DNA of 64,000 bases from Nonomuraea aridisoli (GTDB lineage: Bacteria > Actinomycetota > Actinomycetes > Streptosporangiales > Streptosporangiaceae), in assembly GCF_003236395.1 (NCBI RefSeq), contig NZ_POUD01000008.1, positions 16,695 through 80,694 of the forward strand, in the 5' to 3' direction. The notes beneath the pieces were generated by a model that was given only the letters and a program-made list of their open reading frames with translations, was not told the DNA's origin and searched no databases. This document shows positions 46,393 to 55,350 of this stretch, one piece after another. Within the stretch, counting starts at the first letter, position 1. Every line of letters starts with the position of its first letter. The position numbers and the translations under genes were made by a program.

Positions 46393-48951
46393 CTATGACG
46401 GGACGGTCACCGTCCCGGCGGCGCCGTTCACGGTGATCAACTGGCCCGTGGAGATGCGGTGGGTGGCGTCGGGGACGCCGACGACGGCGGGGATGCCGTA
46501 CTCCCTGGCCACCACGGCGCCGTGGGACATGGCGCCGCCCATCTCCATGACCAGGCCGCCCGCCGTCAGGAACAGCGGGGTCCAGCCGGGGTCGGTGGAG
46601 GGGCAGATGAGGATCTCGCCGGGCTCCAGGTGGGCGCCGACCGGGTCGAGGACGACGCGGGCGGGGCCGGTGACCTCGCCGGGCGAGGCCGCGGTGCCGG
46701 TCAGCGCCCCGTCCGCGGCGGGCGCCGCGAGGGCCTCGGGCTCGGTGCCGTCGGAGAGCAGCACGCGGGGGACGTGGCGGCGGCGGCGCTCCCGCTCGTA
46801 GGTCTCGCGCCGGGCGGCCACGAGCGGGCGCAGGTCGCCGCCGCCGAGCGCGGCCCTGGCCTCGCGCAGGTCGAGGAAGTAGACGTCCTCGGGCGCGTCG
46901 AGGACGCCGAGGCCCACCAGGTGCTCCCCGACCACGAGCAGGCTCCGCCGCACCGCCGCGAGCGTCTTGACCAGCTGGAACTTGGGGAGCTCGCGCAGCC
47001 CCGCGTACGCACGGGTGCGCCCGAGCGCCCAGCGCACCACGGTGGCACGCCGTCCGGCCCGCGCCGCCACCCGGGCGACGGCGGCGCGGGCCTCCCGCTC
47101 CCCGCGCGCGAAGAGCGCCGAGGGCGCGCGGTCGCCGTCGTCCATCCGCAGGTAGTTGGCCAGCGCGCCGAGGATGTGGTCGGGCTCCTCCGACCAGCGC
47201 GGCACGCCGAGGTCGATCTCGGCGATGCCCCGGTGCCCGTACGCGTCCAGGAAGGCCGCGACCCCGCGCTGGGCGGCGGGCGGGAGGCGCCCCTCGCGGT
47301 AGCGGCGGGCCAGCTCGGCGACGGGCAGCTCGCGGAACGGCTCCGGCTCGATCCGGGTGGCCAGGTCCCACAGCGCAAGGTCCATCTCGGTGGTCGGGTT
47401 GTGCGGGACGCTGCGCAGGACGTCGCCCATCTCGTTCACCGGCACGCCGGACAGGCGGGAGGCCAGCGCGAACAGGGCGTACCCGGTGATCACGGTCGGC
47501 ATGATGGACAGGATCCGCGGGAACGTGCCGGCGAGCACCCACGCGGCGTGGTCCAGCCGCTGCGCCGGGGTCGCCGAGGCGGGCACCCGGAGGCGGCGGT
47601 CGATCTGCTCGCCGATCCGCGCGGTGGACGCCAGGGCCCGGCGCGGGCTGACGAGCGCCGTCAGGACGCGGGCGGGCAGGCGTACGCGTCCGGCGAAGCG
47701 CCCGAAACCGCGCAGGAAGCCCCGGGACGAGACCGGGACGCGCGCCAGCCGCGGGTCCTCGAACAGCCGCTCCATGACGGTCGCGGTGCGCGCCTCGCCG
47801 AGCGTCATCAGGCGCGGGAGCAGGACGCGGCCGGGGCGGCTGCGCACGGCGGGCGTGATGTCGAACCACAGGCGCTCCCCCGACACCGTGACGAAGGGCG
47901 CGCCGTCGCGGGGGTCGGCGGGGCCGTGGCCGAAGAGCGCCGCGACTCCTGCGGTGATCAGCCGGAACGCGGCCAGCCCCATCGGCGTGAGCGGCCCCAT
48001 GACGCCCTGGACGACGTTGAGCGAGAAGTACACCCGAAGGCCCGGCCCCTTCGGCTCGGGCAGCGGGTAGAGCGTGGTGATGGGCCTGGCCTGGGTGAGC
48101 AGGAACCGGCCGTCGCGGTCGAGGGCCCACTCGGTGTCCTGGGGCGCGCCGTAGTGCTCCTCGACGCGCGCGCCGAGCGCGGCGAGCTCGCGTACCTGGC
48201 CGTCGGTCAGGCACAGGCCGCTCACGGCGGTCTCGACGCGTTCGGTGCCGCCTGCGGGCAGGGGGCGGACGGCCACGCGCTTGTCGCCGGCGCGGCGCTC
48301 CAGGATCCTGCCGTCGAAGACGACGAACCGGTCGGGGTTCACCGCGCCGGACACGACGGCCTCGCCGAGCCCCGGGCTCGCGTCGATGACGATCTCCCGC
48401 CGCCGCCCGGTGACGGGGTTCGCCGTGAACATGACCCCCGCCACGCTCGCGTCCACCATGACCTGGAGGACGACCGCGAGGCTCACGGAGGCGTGGTCGA
48501 TGCCGTTCGACTCGCGGTAGGCCACGGCGCGGTCGGTCCACAGCGAGGCCCAGCAGCGGCGTACGGCCTCCACGACCGCCTGCTCGCCCACGACGTTGAG
48601 GAACGTGTCCTGCTGCCCGGCGAAGCTGGCGAACGGCAGGTCCTCGGCCGTGGCGGACGAGCGCACCGCCACGGGCACGTCATCGCCGAGGGACGCGTAC
48701 GCCGCCACGATCGCGTCGCGGACGTCCGGCGGGACCGGGGCTTCGAGCAGGTGACGCCGGGCGCGCGCGGCGAGGTCGTCGCCGGAGGTCTCCAGGCCGT
48801 GGGCGATCCGCCGGTACGCCTGCGTGGTCAGCACCCGGCCGGGCGGGACGGGCAGCCCGGCCTTGGTCAGCTCGCCGAGGTTGGCGGCCTTGCCGCCCAC
48901 GTCGGCGAGCGTCTCCGCGTGGATCTCGGTGAGGTCGAGGACCATCGTCAT
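46393..48951 (-). CDS. PEP synthase / rifampin phosphotransferase-like enzyme
   Basis: An 852-residue ATP-grasp plus swivelling-histidine enzyme. The N-terminal PPDK-type ATP domain has VGGKAANLGEL and AVRSSATAEDLPFASFAGQQ (about 20-120). A central variable domain of about 400 residues follows. The C-terminal PEP-utiliser domain has the phosphohistidine H810 in GGAMSHGAVVAREYGIPAVVG. The length and domain order match rifampin phosphotransferases (Rph) as well as PEP synthase paralogues. No rifamycin-associated element (GGGGCTTGCGGCAAGCCCC-like) precedes it. GGGAGAA supports the start at 48951. Confidence 0.82.
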   Translation of the reverse strand: MTMVLDLTEIHAETLADVGGKAANLGELTKAGLPVPPGRVLTTQAYRRIAHGLETSGDDLAARARRHLLEAPVPPDVRDAIVAAYASLGDDVPVAVRSSATAEDLPFASFAGQQDTFLNVVGEQAVVEAVRRCWASLWTDRAVAYRESNGIDHASVSLAVVLQVMVDASVAGVMFTANPVTGRRREIVIDASPGLGEAVVSGAVNPDRFVVFDGRILERRAGDKRVAVRPLPAGGTERVETAVSGLCLTDGQVRELAALGARVEEHYGAPQDTEWALDRDGRFLLTQARPITTLYPLPEPKGPGLRVYFSLNVVQGVMGPLTPMGLAAFRLITAGVAALFGHGPADPRDGAPFVTVSGERLWFDITPAVRSRPGRVLLPRLMTLGEARTATVMERLFEDPRLARVPVSSRGFLRGFGRFAGRVRLPARVLTALVSPRRALASTARIGEQIDRRLRVPASATPAQRLDHAAWVLAGTFPRILSIMPTVITGYALFALASRLSGVPVNEMGDVLRSVPHNPTTEMDLALWDLATRIEPEPFRELPVAELARRYREGRLPPAAQRGVAAFLDAYGHRGIAEIDLGVPRWSEEPDHILGALANYLRMDDGDRAPSALFARGEREARAAVARVAARAGRRATVVRWALGRTRAYAGLRELPKFQLVKTLAAVRRSLLVVGEHLVGLGVLDAPEDVYFLDLREARAALGGGDLRPLVAARRETYERERRRRHVPRVLLSDGTEPEALAAPAADGALTGTAASPGEVTGPARVVLDPVGAHLEPGEILICPSTDPGWTPLFLTAGGLVMEMGGAMSHGAVVAREYGIPAVVGVPDATHRISTGQLITVNGAAGTVTVPS

Positions 48952-49010
48952 CGCGTGTTCTCCCGGCGTCGGCGTCCTGTCCTCCAGTCTCGCGCCTCAC
49001 GGCCAGAAAT

Positions 49011-49949
49011 TCAACAGCTGATGAAACTCAGCGGCGTCCCGTCGAGTTCCCAGGCCGGGTCCACCGGGACGCCGAGCGCGGCCAGGGCCGTCGGGGCCAC
49101 GTCGACCAGGCGCGGGCCGTCGAGCACGCGGCCGCCGAGGTCCTCGCCCGGGCGGTGCGCGACGACGAACACCGTGCGCTCCTCGTCGGAGACGCCGCCG
49201 TGGCCGCCCGCGTCCACGTGGCCGTGGTCGGTGGTGACGAGCACCGTCCAGCGCTCACCGCCGTACGACGGGCGGGCGCGGATCGCGTCGAGCAGCCGGC
49301 CCAGGTACGCGTCCTGGGCGGCGAGGGCGGCGGCGTACTCGGGGCAGTGCGGGCCGAGGGCGTGCGCCACCTCGTCGGTGTCGCCCAGGTAGACGAAGAC
49401 GGCGTCGGGGTCGTCGCCGGCCAGGTGCGCCTCGGCGGCCTCGGCGATCTGCGCGTCGCAGGCGGACCAGCCGGCCGTGTACCCGTCGAGGACGAAGCGA
49501 CGGTCGATGGCCGGGCCGAAGGCGCCGTGCTCGGCCAGGGCTGCCCACGAGAAGAAGGCGGAGGTGGTCAGCTCGGGGCGGGCCAGCTTCACCCGCGTCA
49601 AGAAGTCCGGAAATTTCGTGAACTGAGGGGCGGCGAAACCGTTGTCCACGACTCCGTGCTTGTCCGGCCAGACGCCGGTCGCGATGGACGACCACCCCGG
49701 CCCCGAGTCCGTACGGGACCTGATCACCCGGACCCCGTCGTCCTGCTCCGCCGAGGCGGGGACGACCTCGCCCGGCGACTCCGTGCGCGGGGCTTCGGCC
49801 TCGCCGTAGGGCAACATGCTGGTGCCGTACGCGCCGGTGGACATCAGGCCGGCCAGCACGGGGGCGTCGAGGGCGACGAGCCGGTCGAAGCGCAGGCCGT
49901 CCATGCCGACGACGAGCACCTTGTCGGTGGGGGTTGTGAAAGCGGACAT
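49011..49949 (-). CDS. Alkaline-phosphatase-superfamily phosphodiesterase/pyrophosphatase
   Basis: A 312-residue metal-dependent hydrolase. The metal motif is VVGMDGLRFDR, the probable nucleophile serine lies in SGPGWSSIATGVWPDKHGV, and DTDEVAHALG and TTDHGHVDAGGHGG complete the two-metal site. It has the size of nucleotide pyrophosphatase/phosphodiesterase family members. No signal peptide is seen. It lies 59 bp upstream of the PEP-synthase-like gene and 21 bp downstream of the second isomerase gene, all on -. Confidence 0.9.
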   Translation of the reverse strand: MSAFTTPTDKVLVVGMDGLRFDRLVALDAPVLAGLMSTGAYGTSMLPYGEAEAPRTESPGEVVPASAEQDDGVRVIRSRTDSGPGWSSIATGVWPDKHGVVDNGFAAPQFTKFPDFLTRVKLARPELTTSAFFSWAALAEHGAFGPAIDRRFVLDGYTAGWSACDAQIAEAAEAHLAGDDPDAVFVYLGDTDEVAHALGPHCPEYAAALAAQDAYLGRLLDAIRARPSYGGERWTVLVTTDHGHVDAGGHGGVSDEERTVFVVAHRPGEDLGGRVLDGPRLVDVAPTALAALGVPVDPAWELDGTPLSFISC

Positions 49950-49970
49950 CCCCCTATCTAAGCGGGCCGG

Positions 49971-50744
49971 CTACGCGGCGAACCGGCGCACCCAGGCGAC
50001 CGCGCCGGGGAGGATCTCCTCGACCGGGGCCACCTGCGGATACCACGTCCGCTCCCACTCCAGCGACACCCAGCCGCCGAACCCGGCCCCGCGCAGCAGC
50101 TCGCCCGCCTCCTCCAGCGGCACCGAGCCCTCGCCCATGGGCACCGGCGTCGTGTCGTGCGCCGAGACCGCGTCCTTGACCTGCACGTACGACAACCAGG
50201 GCCGCAGCGCGGCCAGGGTGGCGGCGGGGCTCTCGCCGTGGCGCCAGGGGTGCAGCAGGTCCCAGATCACGCCGGTGGTCTCGGGGCTGCCGGCCTCGGC
50301 CAGCAGCGCGGCCACGGCGGCGCCGGTGGCCATCTGGTCGTGCGTCTCGACGAGGACGCGCACCCCCCGGTCGGCGGCCGGGCCGGAGACCGCCTTGAGC
50401 CGGCGCGCGCCCACGGCCGGGTCTCCGCCGCGCGGGAACACGCGCACGCCGGGCGCGCCGAGATCGGCGGCCAGGCGGAGGTCGGCGAGCAGCGCTGCCA
50501 CGACTTCTTCGTCGGCCCCGGGCTGGCAGATGCCGACATATCCGGCGAGGGTGGAAATTTCGAGACCTGCCCGTTCCACTCGCTCCCGTACGGAACGCCG
50601 CTCCTCCGGGCCGAGCCCGGCGTGCACGCCCGTGTCGGGGTGCAGCCGCAGCTCCAGGCCCTGGCAGCCGTGCCCGGACGCGATCTCGATCGCCCGGTCG
50701 AGCCCGTCACCGGGCATCCCGAGGGTGCTGACCGCCAGTCTCAC
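49971..50744 (-). CDS. Sugar phosphate isomerase/epimerase
   Basis: A 257-residue TIM-barrel isomerase. Metal-ligand candidates are E in GLELRLHPDTG and VLVETHDQ (E, H), D in VIWDLLHPWRHGE and E in VSLEWERTW. It is related in fold to the isomerase of the 43215 operon but only distantly in sequence. Its GTG start overlaps the lacI-type stop, so the regulator and this enzyme are translated together and presumably belong to the same catabolic system. Confidence 0.88.
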   Translation of the reverse strand: MRLAVSTLGMPGDGLDRAIEIASGHGCQGLELRLHPDTGVHAGLGPEERRSVRERVERAGLEISTLAGYVGICQPGADEEVVAALLADLRLAADLGAPGVRVFPRGGDPAVGARRLKAVSGPAADRGVRVLVETHDQMATGAAVAALLAEAGSPETTGVIWDLLHPWRHGESPAATLAALRPWLSYVQVKDAVSAHDTTPVPMGEGSVPLEEAGELLRGAGFGGWVSLEWERTWYPQVAPVEEILPGAVAWVRRFAA

Positions 50745-51733
50745 GCGATCCTCCGTACGCTCTCCCGCAGCACGACCTCGCCGGCGACGTGTTCGACGAC
50801 GACCGGCTCCTCCTCGTTGAGCGCCAGCTCCAAGGCCCGCGCCCCCATGTCGGCCAGCGGCAGCCGCACGGTCGTCAGAGCGGGCACGTGGTCACGCAGC
50901 GTGACGATGTCGTCGAACCCGGCCACCGAGACGTCGTCCGGCACCCTGACGCCCCGTTCGCGGTAGGCCGCGAGGGCCCCGACCGCCATCACGTCGTTGA
51001 CCGCGAACACGCAGGTCGCGTCCTTCACCTGCCGCGCCGCCGCGTACCCGCCGTCGCGGTCGAACGGCCCGTGGATCACCTGCGGCGCCGGGAGCCCCAG
51101 CTCCCGCAGCGCGGCGGCGAAACCGGCGCTGCGGTCGGCTGCCGTCATCAGGTGGGGCGGGCCCGCCAGCACCGCGAAGCGGGTGTGGCCGAGCCCGGCC
51201 AGCGCCCGCGCCAGTTCCCCCGCGCCCTCCCTGTTCGCCGGCGCCACGGTGTCGACGCCGAGGAGGTCCTGGCCCACGCAGGCCGCCCGGCCGCCGCTGT
51301 CGCGGTAGCGGGCCAGCTCGTCGCGCAGGCGGCCGGTCACCGCCTGGTCGGCGACGCGCGAGCCGGCCAGCAGCACCGCGCGCACGCGCTGGGCGTTCAG
51401 CGTCGCCACGTAGGCGATCTCCTGCTCGGGGTCGCGGTGGGTGGTGCCCACCATGACCAGCAGGCCCTCGGTGGCCGCCGCCCGCATCGCACCGTCGGCC
51501 AGGGCCGCGAAATAGGGGTCGGTCAGGTCGTGCACGACGATGCCGATGACGTTGCTCGACCCGCGGGCCAGCGTCTGGGCGGCGATGTTGGCGCGGTAGC
51601 CCAGCTCGTCGGCGGCCCGCTCGACGCGGGCCCGCAGGCCGGCGCCCACCTGGCGGGTGCTGCCGTTGAGCACCCGCGAAGCGGTGGCGAGCGAGACGCC
51701 CGCCTGCCTGGCGACGTCTTCCAGCGTGACCAC
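50741..51733 (-). CDS. LacI-family transcriptional regulator
   Basis: A 330-residue repressor. The N-terminal HTH reads VTLEDVARQAGVSLATASRV (from residue 2), with the hinge RANIAAQTLARGSSNVIGI. A periplasmic-binding-protein-like effector domain follows. GGGAGGT precedes the GTG at 51733, which gives the standard N-terminus. A near-perfect copy of the operon palindrome lies 12 bp upstream of the start. It probably represses itself and the 43215 operon until a sugar effector binds. Confidence 0.93.
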   Translation of the reverse strand: MVTLEDVARQAGVSLATASRVLNGSTRQVGAGLRARVERAADELGYRANIAAQTLARGSSNVIGIVVHDLTDPYFAALADGAMRAAATEGLLVMVGTTHRDPEQEIAYVATLNAQRVRAVLLAGSRVADQAVTGRLRDELARYRDSGGRAACVGQDLLGVDTVAPANREGAGELARALAGLGHTRFAVLAGPPHLMTAADRSAGFAAALRELGLPAPQVIHGPFDRDGGYAAARQVKDATCVFAVNDVMAVGALAAYRERGVRVPDDVSVAGFDDIVTLRDHVPALTTVRLPLADMGARALELALNEEEPVVVEHVAGEVVLRESVRRIA

Positions 51734-51744
51734 GACACCTCCCT

Positions 51745-51758
51745 GGAAAGCGATTTCC
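51745..51758. promoter_or_regulatory. LacI-family operator ahead of the regulator gene
   Basis: GGAAAGCGATTTCC differs in one position from the perfect palindrome at 43184-43197. It sits next to the ribosome-binding site of the regulator gene, the position expected for autorepression. Confidence 0.7.
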
Positions 51759-51977
51759 CAGTCTGCCAGACCACTCCGCATCCTCGCACGCCCCCAACAC
51801 AGCCCCGCCCGCCACCGCACGACCACAGCGGCACCTCGGCGGAGGTCGACCGCGCCTGCCTGCCTGCGAGATGTATCAGCGGCACAGGCTCCGGAGCCGG
51901 AGCCCGCGAAGCGGCCGGCCGGCAGCGCAGATAGATCGCCCCGCTACCTAGGGGGCACCTCGCCGGAGGAAGTCCCG

Positions 51978-52091
51978 ATGAAGGAGGCGCCGATGAGCGA
52001 AGCGCCGGTGCAAGAGGCACCGCACAGGTCCAGGCCGGGGCTTCTGGCGTCACACGACAACAGCGACAGCACCCCCCTCGGCTTCTTCTAG
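51978..52091 (+). CDS. Short ORF (37 aa) with strong ribosome-binding site
   Basis: A 37-residue frame with GGAGGAAG at 51965-51972, an almost ideal distance to the ATG. The product has three E-A-P repeats in an acidic N-terminal half, a basic HRSRP turn and a C-terminal half G-L-L-A-S-H-D-N-S-D-S-T-P-L-G-F-F. It has no cysteine. A secreted or modified peptide precursor is conceivable, but no modification gene is adjacent. It lies between the lacI-type gene and mobile-element debris, so it may also be chance. Confidence 0.35.
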   Translation: MKEAPMSEAPVQEAPHRSRPGLLASHDNSDSTPLGFF

Positions 52092-52277
52092 CAAGCGCCC
52101 CACGCGTACAAGAGGAGCCGGTGTAGGAGGCGCCGGTGAAGGGGGCGACCATGGCGTGGATGCGCTGCGGTACTTGGTCGCCGAGCGGGAGGGTGTCCGG
52201 CGCGTTTTCGCATCCTTGGCCGGCTGGCGATGCACCCGCGTGGTCGTGCATGCCGCACCGGTGGTCATGCATGCCGA

Positions 52278-52352
52278 CGGCCCGTCGAGCCGCGTCCGGC
52301 TGACTGTGCCCCCAGCGGCCCGTTGAGCCGCGTCCGGTGGCTGTGCCCCCAT
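52278..52352. repeat. Two-copy 37/38-bp tandem repeat
   Basis: Two adjacent units, each beginning CGGCCCGT and ending CTGTGCCCCCA, at 52278-52315 and 52316-52352. Directly before them a shorter element reading GTGGTC[AG]TGCATGCC occurs twice (near 52239 and 52261). They lie where the primase-like pseudogene loses its reading frame. Confidence 0.7.
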
Positions 52353-52359
52353 CGCGGCC

Positions 52360-53570
52360 CTGTACTCGACCGGGGTGCGCCGGTTCGAGCTCGCCGGGGT
52401 GGCGCTGGCCGACTACGACCCGGCGGCGCGCTCCCTGCGCCTGGTCGGAGCGATATCGGGCGTAGAAGCCGACGAGGCCGGGCCACCGGCCGGCGCGCAT
52501 GTGCTCGGCGACGTGGCCGAGCTGCCAGCCGCACGCGGCCGCCCCGGCGATGACCGCCTGACGGGCTTCCGAAGGGCTGTCGTACTGGCGGGCGTCGTAC
52601 TGGCCGGTGGCGGCGATCTCCTCCAGGCGCGGCGACAGGCGGGGGAGCGGCCCGTCCGGGCGGGGAAGCCAGCGCTGCCCGTGCTCATCGGTCGCCCAGT
52701 CCGCGCGCTGAGGCCTCACCGCCGCCTGGTCGACGTCAACGGCGCCCGCGTCGGGCAGCTCCAAAGACTCGAGTTCGGGGGCGAGCGCGTCGTGCAGCGC
52801 GTCCCACACGTCCGGGCCGTTGGGGTTGTCGCACACCCACAGGGCGTGCTCCACCGTGGTGGTGAGCTGCCGGTGGCCGCCGCGGCGATGCCACGCCCCG
52901 GGCGGCGTGATCAGCCCTTCCCGCTCGTTCTGGGCAGGCTTGGGGTCGAACGTGACATACCGCTTGGCGAGGGCTTCGGCGAGGCGCCGCATCTCGTGGT
53001 ACGGGCGCGGCGTCGACCACGGCACGAGGACGTGGCGGCCGCCGGTGGGGACGACGTCGGCGATGCAGTCGCCGCCGAGCCGGGCGAGCAGGGCGATGAA
53101 GTCGGTCGCTTCCTGCTCGACCAGGGCGGCCGGGTCGGGTGCGCCCGCCGCGGCCGCCTGGCGATGTCGAAGTCGGCGGGCAGCCAGCGCGTCAGGCCGT
53201 GGTGGTAGATGTACACCGCGGCGACGCACCACGGCTGTCGCACGGTCAGCTTCCGCTCGTCGCGGCGGAGGTAGTCGCGGCCGTTGACGGCGAGCCGCAC
53301 CCGGTCGTTCGCGGCGATGCGCGGCGCGAACGTCGCCCAGGTGCGGGCTGCCGTCACGGTGCCATGTCCCGGTTCGCCCGGGCGAGGGATGGGTATGAAG
53401 TCGTGCGTCGTGGCTATGCCGGTTTGGCCCGAATGCGACACGCCGATTCCGGGCACGACTGGCAGAGCCAGGGGCCTATCGATTACTGTGGCTCCTAGCT
53501 TCTGGTACCGGCTCCAGGCATGCGAAAGCCCCGCCGGGATCCGGTGGCCGTTTCGAGGGTCCTTGCGCAC
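52360..53570 (-). pseudogene. Frameshifted primase/replication-type gene of an integrative element
   Basis: Two minus-strand frames make one protein. The first runs from 53570 to about 53160 (FAPRIAANDRVRLAVNGRDY, then TVRQPWCVAAVYIYHHGLTRW). The second continues from there (VEQEATDFIALLARLGGD, then VVPTGGRHVLVPWSTPRP, LITPPGAWHRRGGHRQL and PNGPDVWDALHDALAPEL). This resembles the primase-polymerase-like replication proteins of actinobacterial integrating plasmids. The frame changes near 53160, and the 3' part decays without a clear stop into repeats. It is probably inactive. Confidence 0.7.
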
Positions 53571-53674
53571 CTGCTTGGCGGTAGATGGCGCGAGGGCCCT
53601 CGTGGTGTTTATGGAGTTATCCGCCGTCCCCGGCGGTCAGTTCTCCCTTCGCTCCCGTCCCGGGCGGTGCCCGG

Positions 53675-54082
53675 TCAGGCGCTCATCAGGTCCAGGTTGA
53701 GCTGCTCGGTCTGCTCCGGCTCCACGGGCGCCGTGCCCTTCTGGTCGGCCTCGACGAGGATCTCCAGATACCGCCACAGCGGCACCCGGCGGGCCTTAGC
53801 GCCCTTCTTCGCCAGATCGCACACCTCGGGCCGTACGCGGGCCTGCAGCATCACCTCGGTGCCCGTGGGGACACGGAGGCGGCGAGGCATCGCGCCCGTG
53901 ACCTGGCCGCGCGTCAGCGGGTCGGCCTCCACCAGCGTCTCCAGGTAGAGCGAGATGGACTGGCCGCGCGCTGCCGCGCCGGCCCACGCGAGGTCACGAA
54001 CCTCAGGGCTCACGCGGCCCTGGAGGCTCCCATGGACCCGGCCGGTATTCGCGCGTCGCCTACGTCCCGCAATAGCAGCCAT
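53675..54082 (-). CDS. Protein with internally duplicated ribbon-helix-helix-like domain
   Basis: A 135-residue protein with two copies of one unit. The copies are LQGRVSPEVRDLAWAGAAAR with ISLYLETLVEAD, and LQARVRPEVCDLAKKGAKAR with LWRYLEILVEAD. Each looks like a beta strand plus two helices of the RHH/Arc class, so one chain could supply a whole DNA-binding dimer. A basic head (AGRRRRANTGR) precedes. It sits 105 bp upstream of the primase-like pseudogene on the same strand, suggesting a replication or transfer regulator of the lost element. GTG at 54109 is an alternative start. Confidence 0.65.
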   Translation of the reverse strand: MAAIAGRRRRANTGRVHGSLQGRVSPEVRDLAWAGAAARGQSISLYLETLVEADPLTRGQVTGAMPRRLRVPTGTEVMLQARVRPEVCDLAKKGAKARRVPLWRYLEILVEADQKGTAPVEPEQTEQLNLDLMSA

Positions 54083-54208
54083 GCCGAGCATCATCGCGCA
54101 CCCGACCACGAAGATCCTTGCCTGACCTGCTGTAGGTCACAGTGCGTGAGGGCCGCCTTGAGGGGGTAGGCGCAGATGACTATCACCAGTACCAACAAGG
54201 GAGGCGCC

Positions 54209-54664
54209 ATGAGCGGCGTTCTTTCCTCCGCCACCAAGACCCCCGTTCAGCTGGCGGCGCTCATCGTCGGCGCCGTGTTCCTGCTGATCGGCATTCTCGG
54301 GTTCATCCCCGGCATCACCACCAATTACGGCCAGATGCAGTTCGCCGGCCACGAGTCGGGCGCGATGCTGCTGGGCCTGTTCCAGGTGTCGGTCCTGCAC
54401 AACATCATCCACCTGGTGTTCGGGGTCGCCGGCGTCCTGCTGGCCAGGACGTGGGCGGGGGCACGCTGGTTCCTGCTCATCGGCGGCATCATCTACCTGG
54501 TGCTCTGGCTCTACGGACTGTTCGTCCCGCACGGCCACCCGGCCAACTTCGTCCCGTTCAACACGGCCGACAACTGGCTGCACCTGGTGCTGGGTGTCGT
54601 GATGATCGCGCTCGGGGCGATGGCGACGCGTGCGCGGCTCCAGCACCGCCTGGACACTCACTAA
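54209..54664 (+). CDS. DUF4383 membrane protein
   Basis: A 151-residue protein with four transmembrane segments (about 15-37, 55-80, 88-107 and 122-143). The DUF4383 hallmark histidines and asparagines occur as HNIIHLVFGVAG and DNWLHLVLGVVMI. GGGAGG lies just before the ATG at 54209; an ATG at 54176 has none. It is intact and unrelated to the broken genes around it. Function unknown. Confidence 0.9.
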   Translation: MSGVLSSATKTPVQLAALIVGAVFLLIGILGFIPGITTNYGQMQFAGHESGAMLLGLFQVSVLHNIIHLVFGVAGVLLARTWAGARWFLLIGGIIYLVLWLYGLFVPHGHPANFVPFNTADNWLHLVLGVVMIALGAMATRARLQHRLDTH

Positions 54665-54799
54665 CCGAGCGCGGCGCGTATGCCCGCGCGCTCCAGGTAC
54701 CCCTTTGGTTCGTGCCGGTCGAGCGGGGAGCCGGAGATGCGCGCCTGCGCGATGCACAGCGTCTAGATCATCATTTCGCCGAGTGGCGGGCACGTTTCC

Positions 54800-55156
54800 A
54801 CCAGCGCGTCGACGTCGCCAAGCGCCGCACCATCGGCTTCCGCTCGCTGCACGAGGCGCTAGACACCACCACCCCGGCCAGCCGGCTCGTCTTCCACGTC
54901 TTCGCCGCGCTGGCCGAGTTCATCCGCGAGCTCATCATCGAAGGCACCCGCCGCACGCGCCCGCGGCCAGCGGCTGGGCCCACCGCCGGCGATGACCCTC
55001 GAGCAAATCCGGCACGCCCACGACCTACTCGGCAACACCGTCTCCAGCATCGCTCGCCTGCTCGGCGTCAGCCGCTCCACCATCTACAAGTACGTGCCCG
55101 AGCTCGCAAGCGGCCGATCTGTCGGCGAAGTGCCGACAGAGTGGTTTTGCTCGTGA
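54800..55156 (+). pseudogene. Remnant of a serine resolvase/invertase (Tn3-type)
   Basis: The 3' half of a resolvase is spread over two frames. The first has RRTIGFRSLHEALDTTTPAS and LVFHVFAALAEFIRELIIEG, the end of the catalytic domain. After a frameshift near 54960 the second has GQRLGPPPAMTLEQIRHAHD and the DNA-binding helix-turn-helix SSIARLLGVSRSTIYKYVPE, ending at 55156. The catalytic-serine N-terminus is missing, so the gene is dead. Confidence 0.8.
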
Positions 55157-55350
55157 CTAACAGCAGCGTTTGCTCGTCAGTTTCGACAGCGCTCGGGGTA
55201 CTGAGTCAGCCCGGAATGTCGGTGAGAAGTAGCAGCACCCAAAGACCAGAAGAACCACCTATAGCGATCAGGCGACTACCGAGAAGGTGCCTCCCGACCT
55301 CAAGATCATATTGTTGAACGTGCAGCCTCACTCACCGCCCCGGCTCTCTT

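Noticed and set aside
48952..49010. A rifamycin-associated element before the PEP-synthase/Rph-like gene
   Set aside because: The spacer has no inverted repeat resembling the known GGGGCTTGCGGCAAG-type element.
51978..52091. Lasso-peptide precursor interpretation of the 37-aa ORF
   Set aside because: The leader lacks the conserved penultimate threonine, and no cyclase or protease gene lies near; only the bare ORF is reported.
52156..52326. A GTG-started 56-codon plus-strand frame with coding-like composition
   Set aside because: It runs antisense into the decayed end of the primase-like gene and through tandem repeats, and it lacks a well-placed ribosome-binding site.
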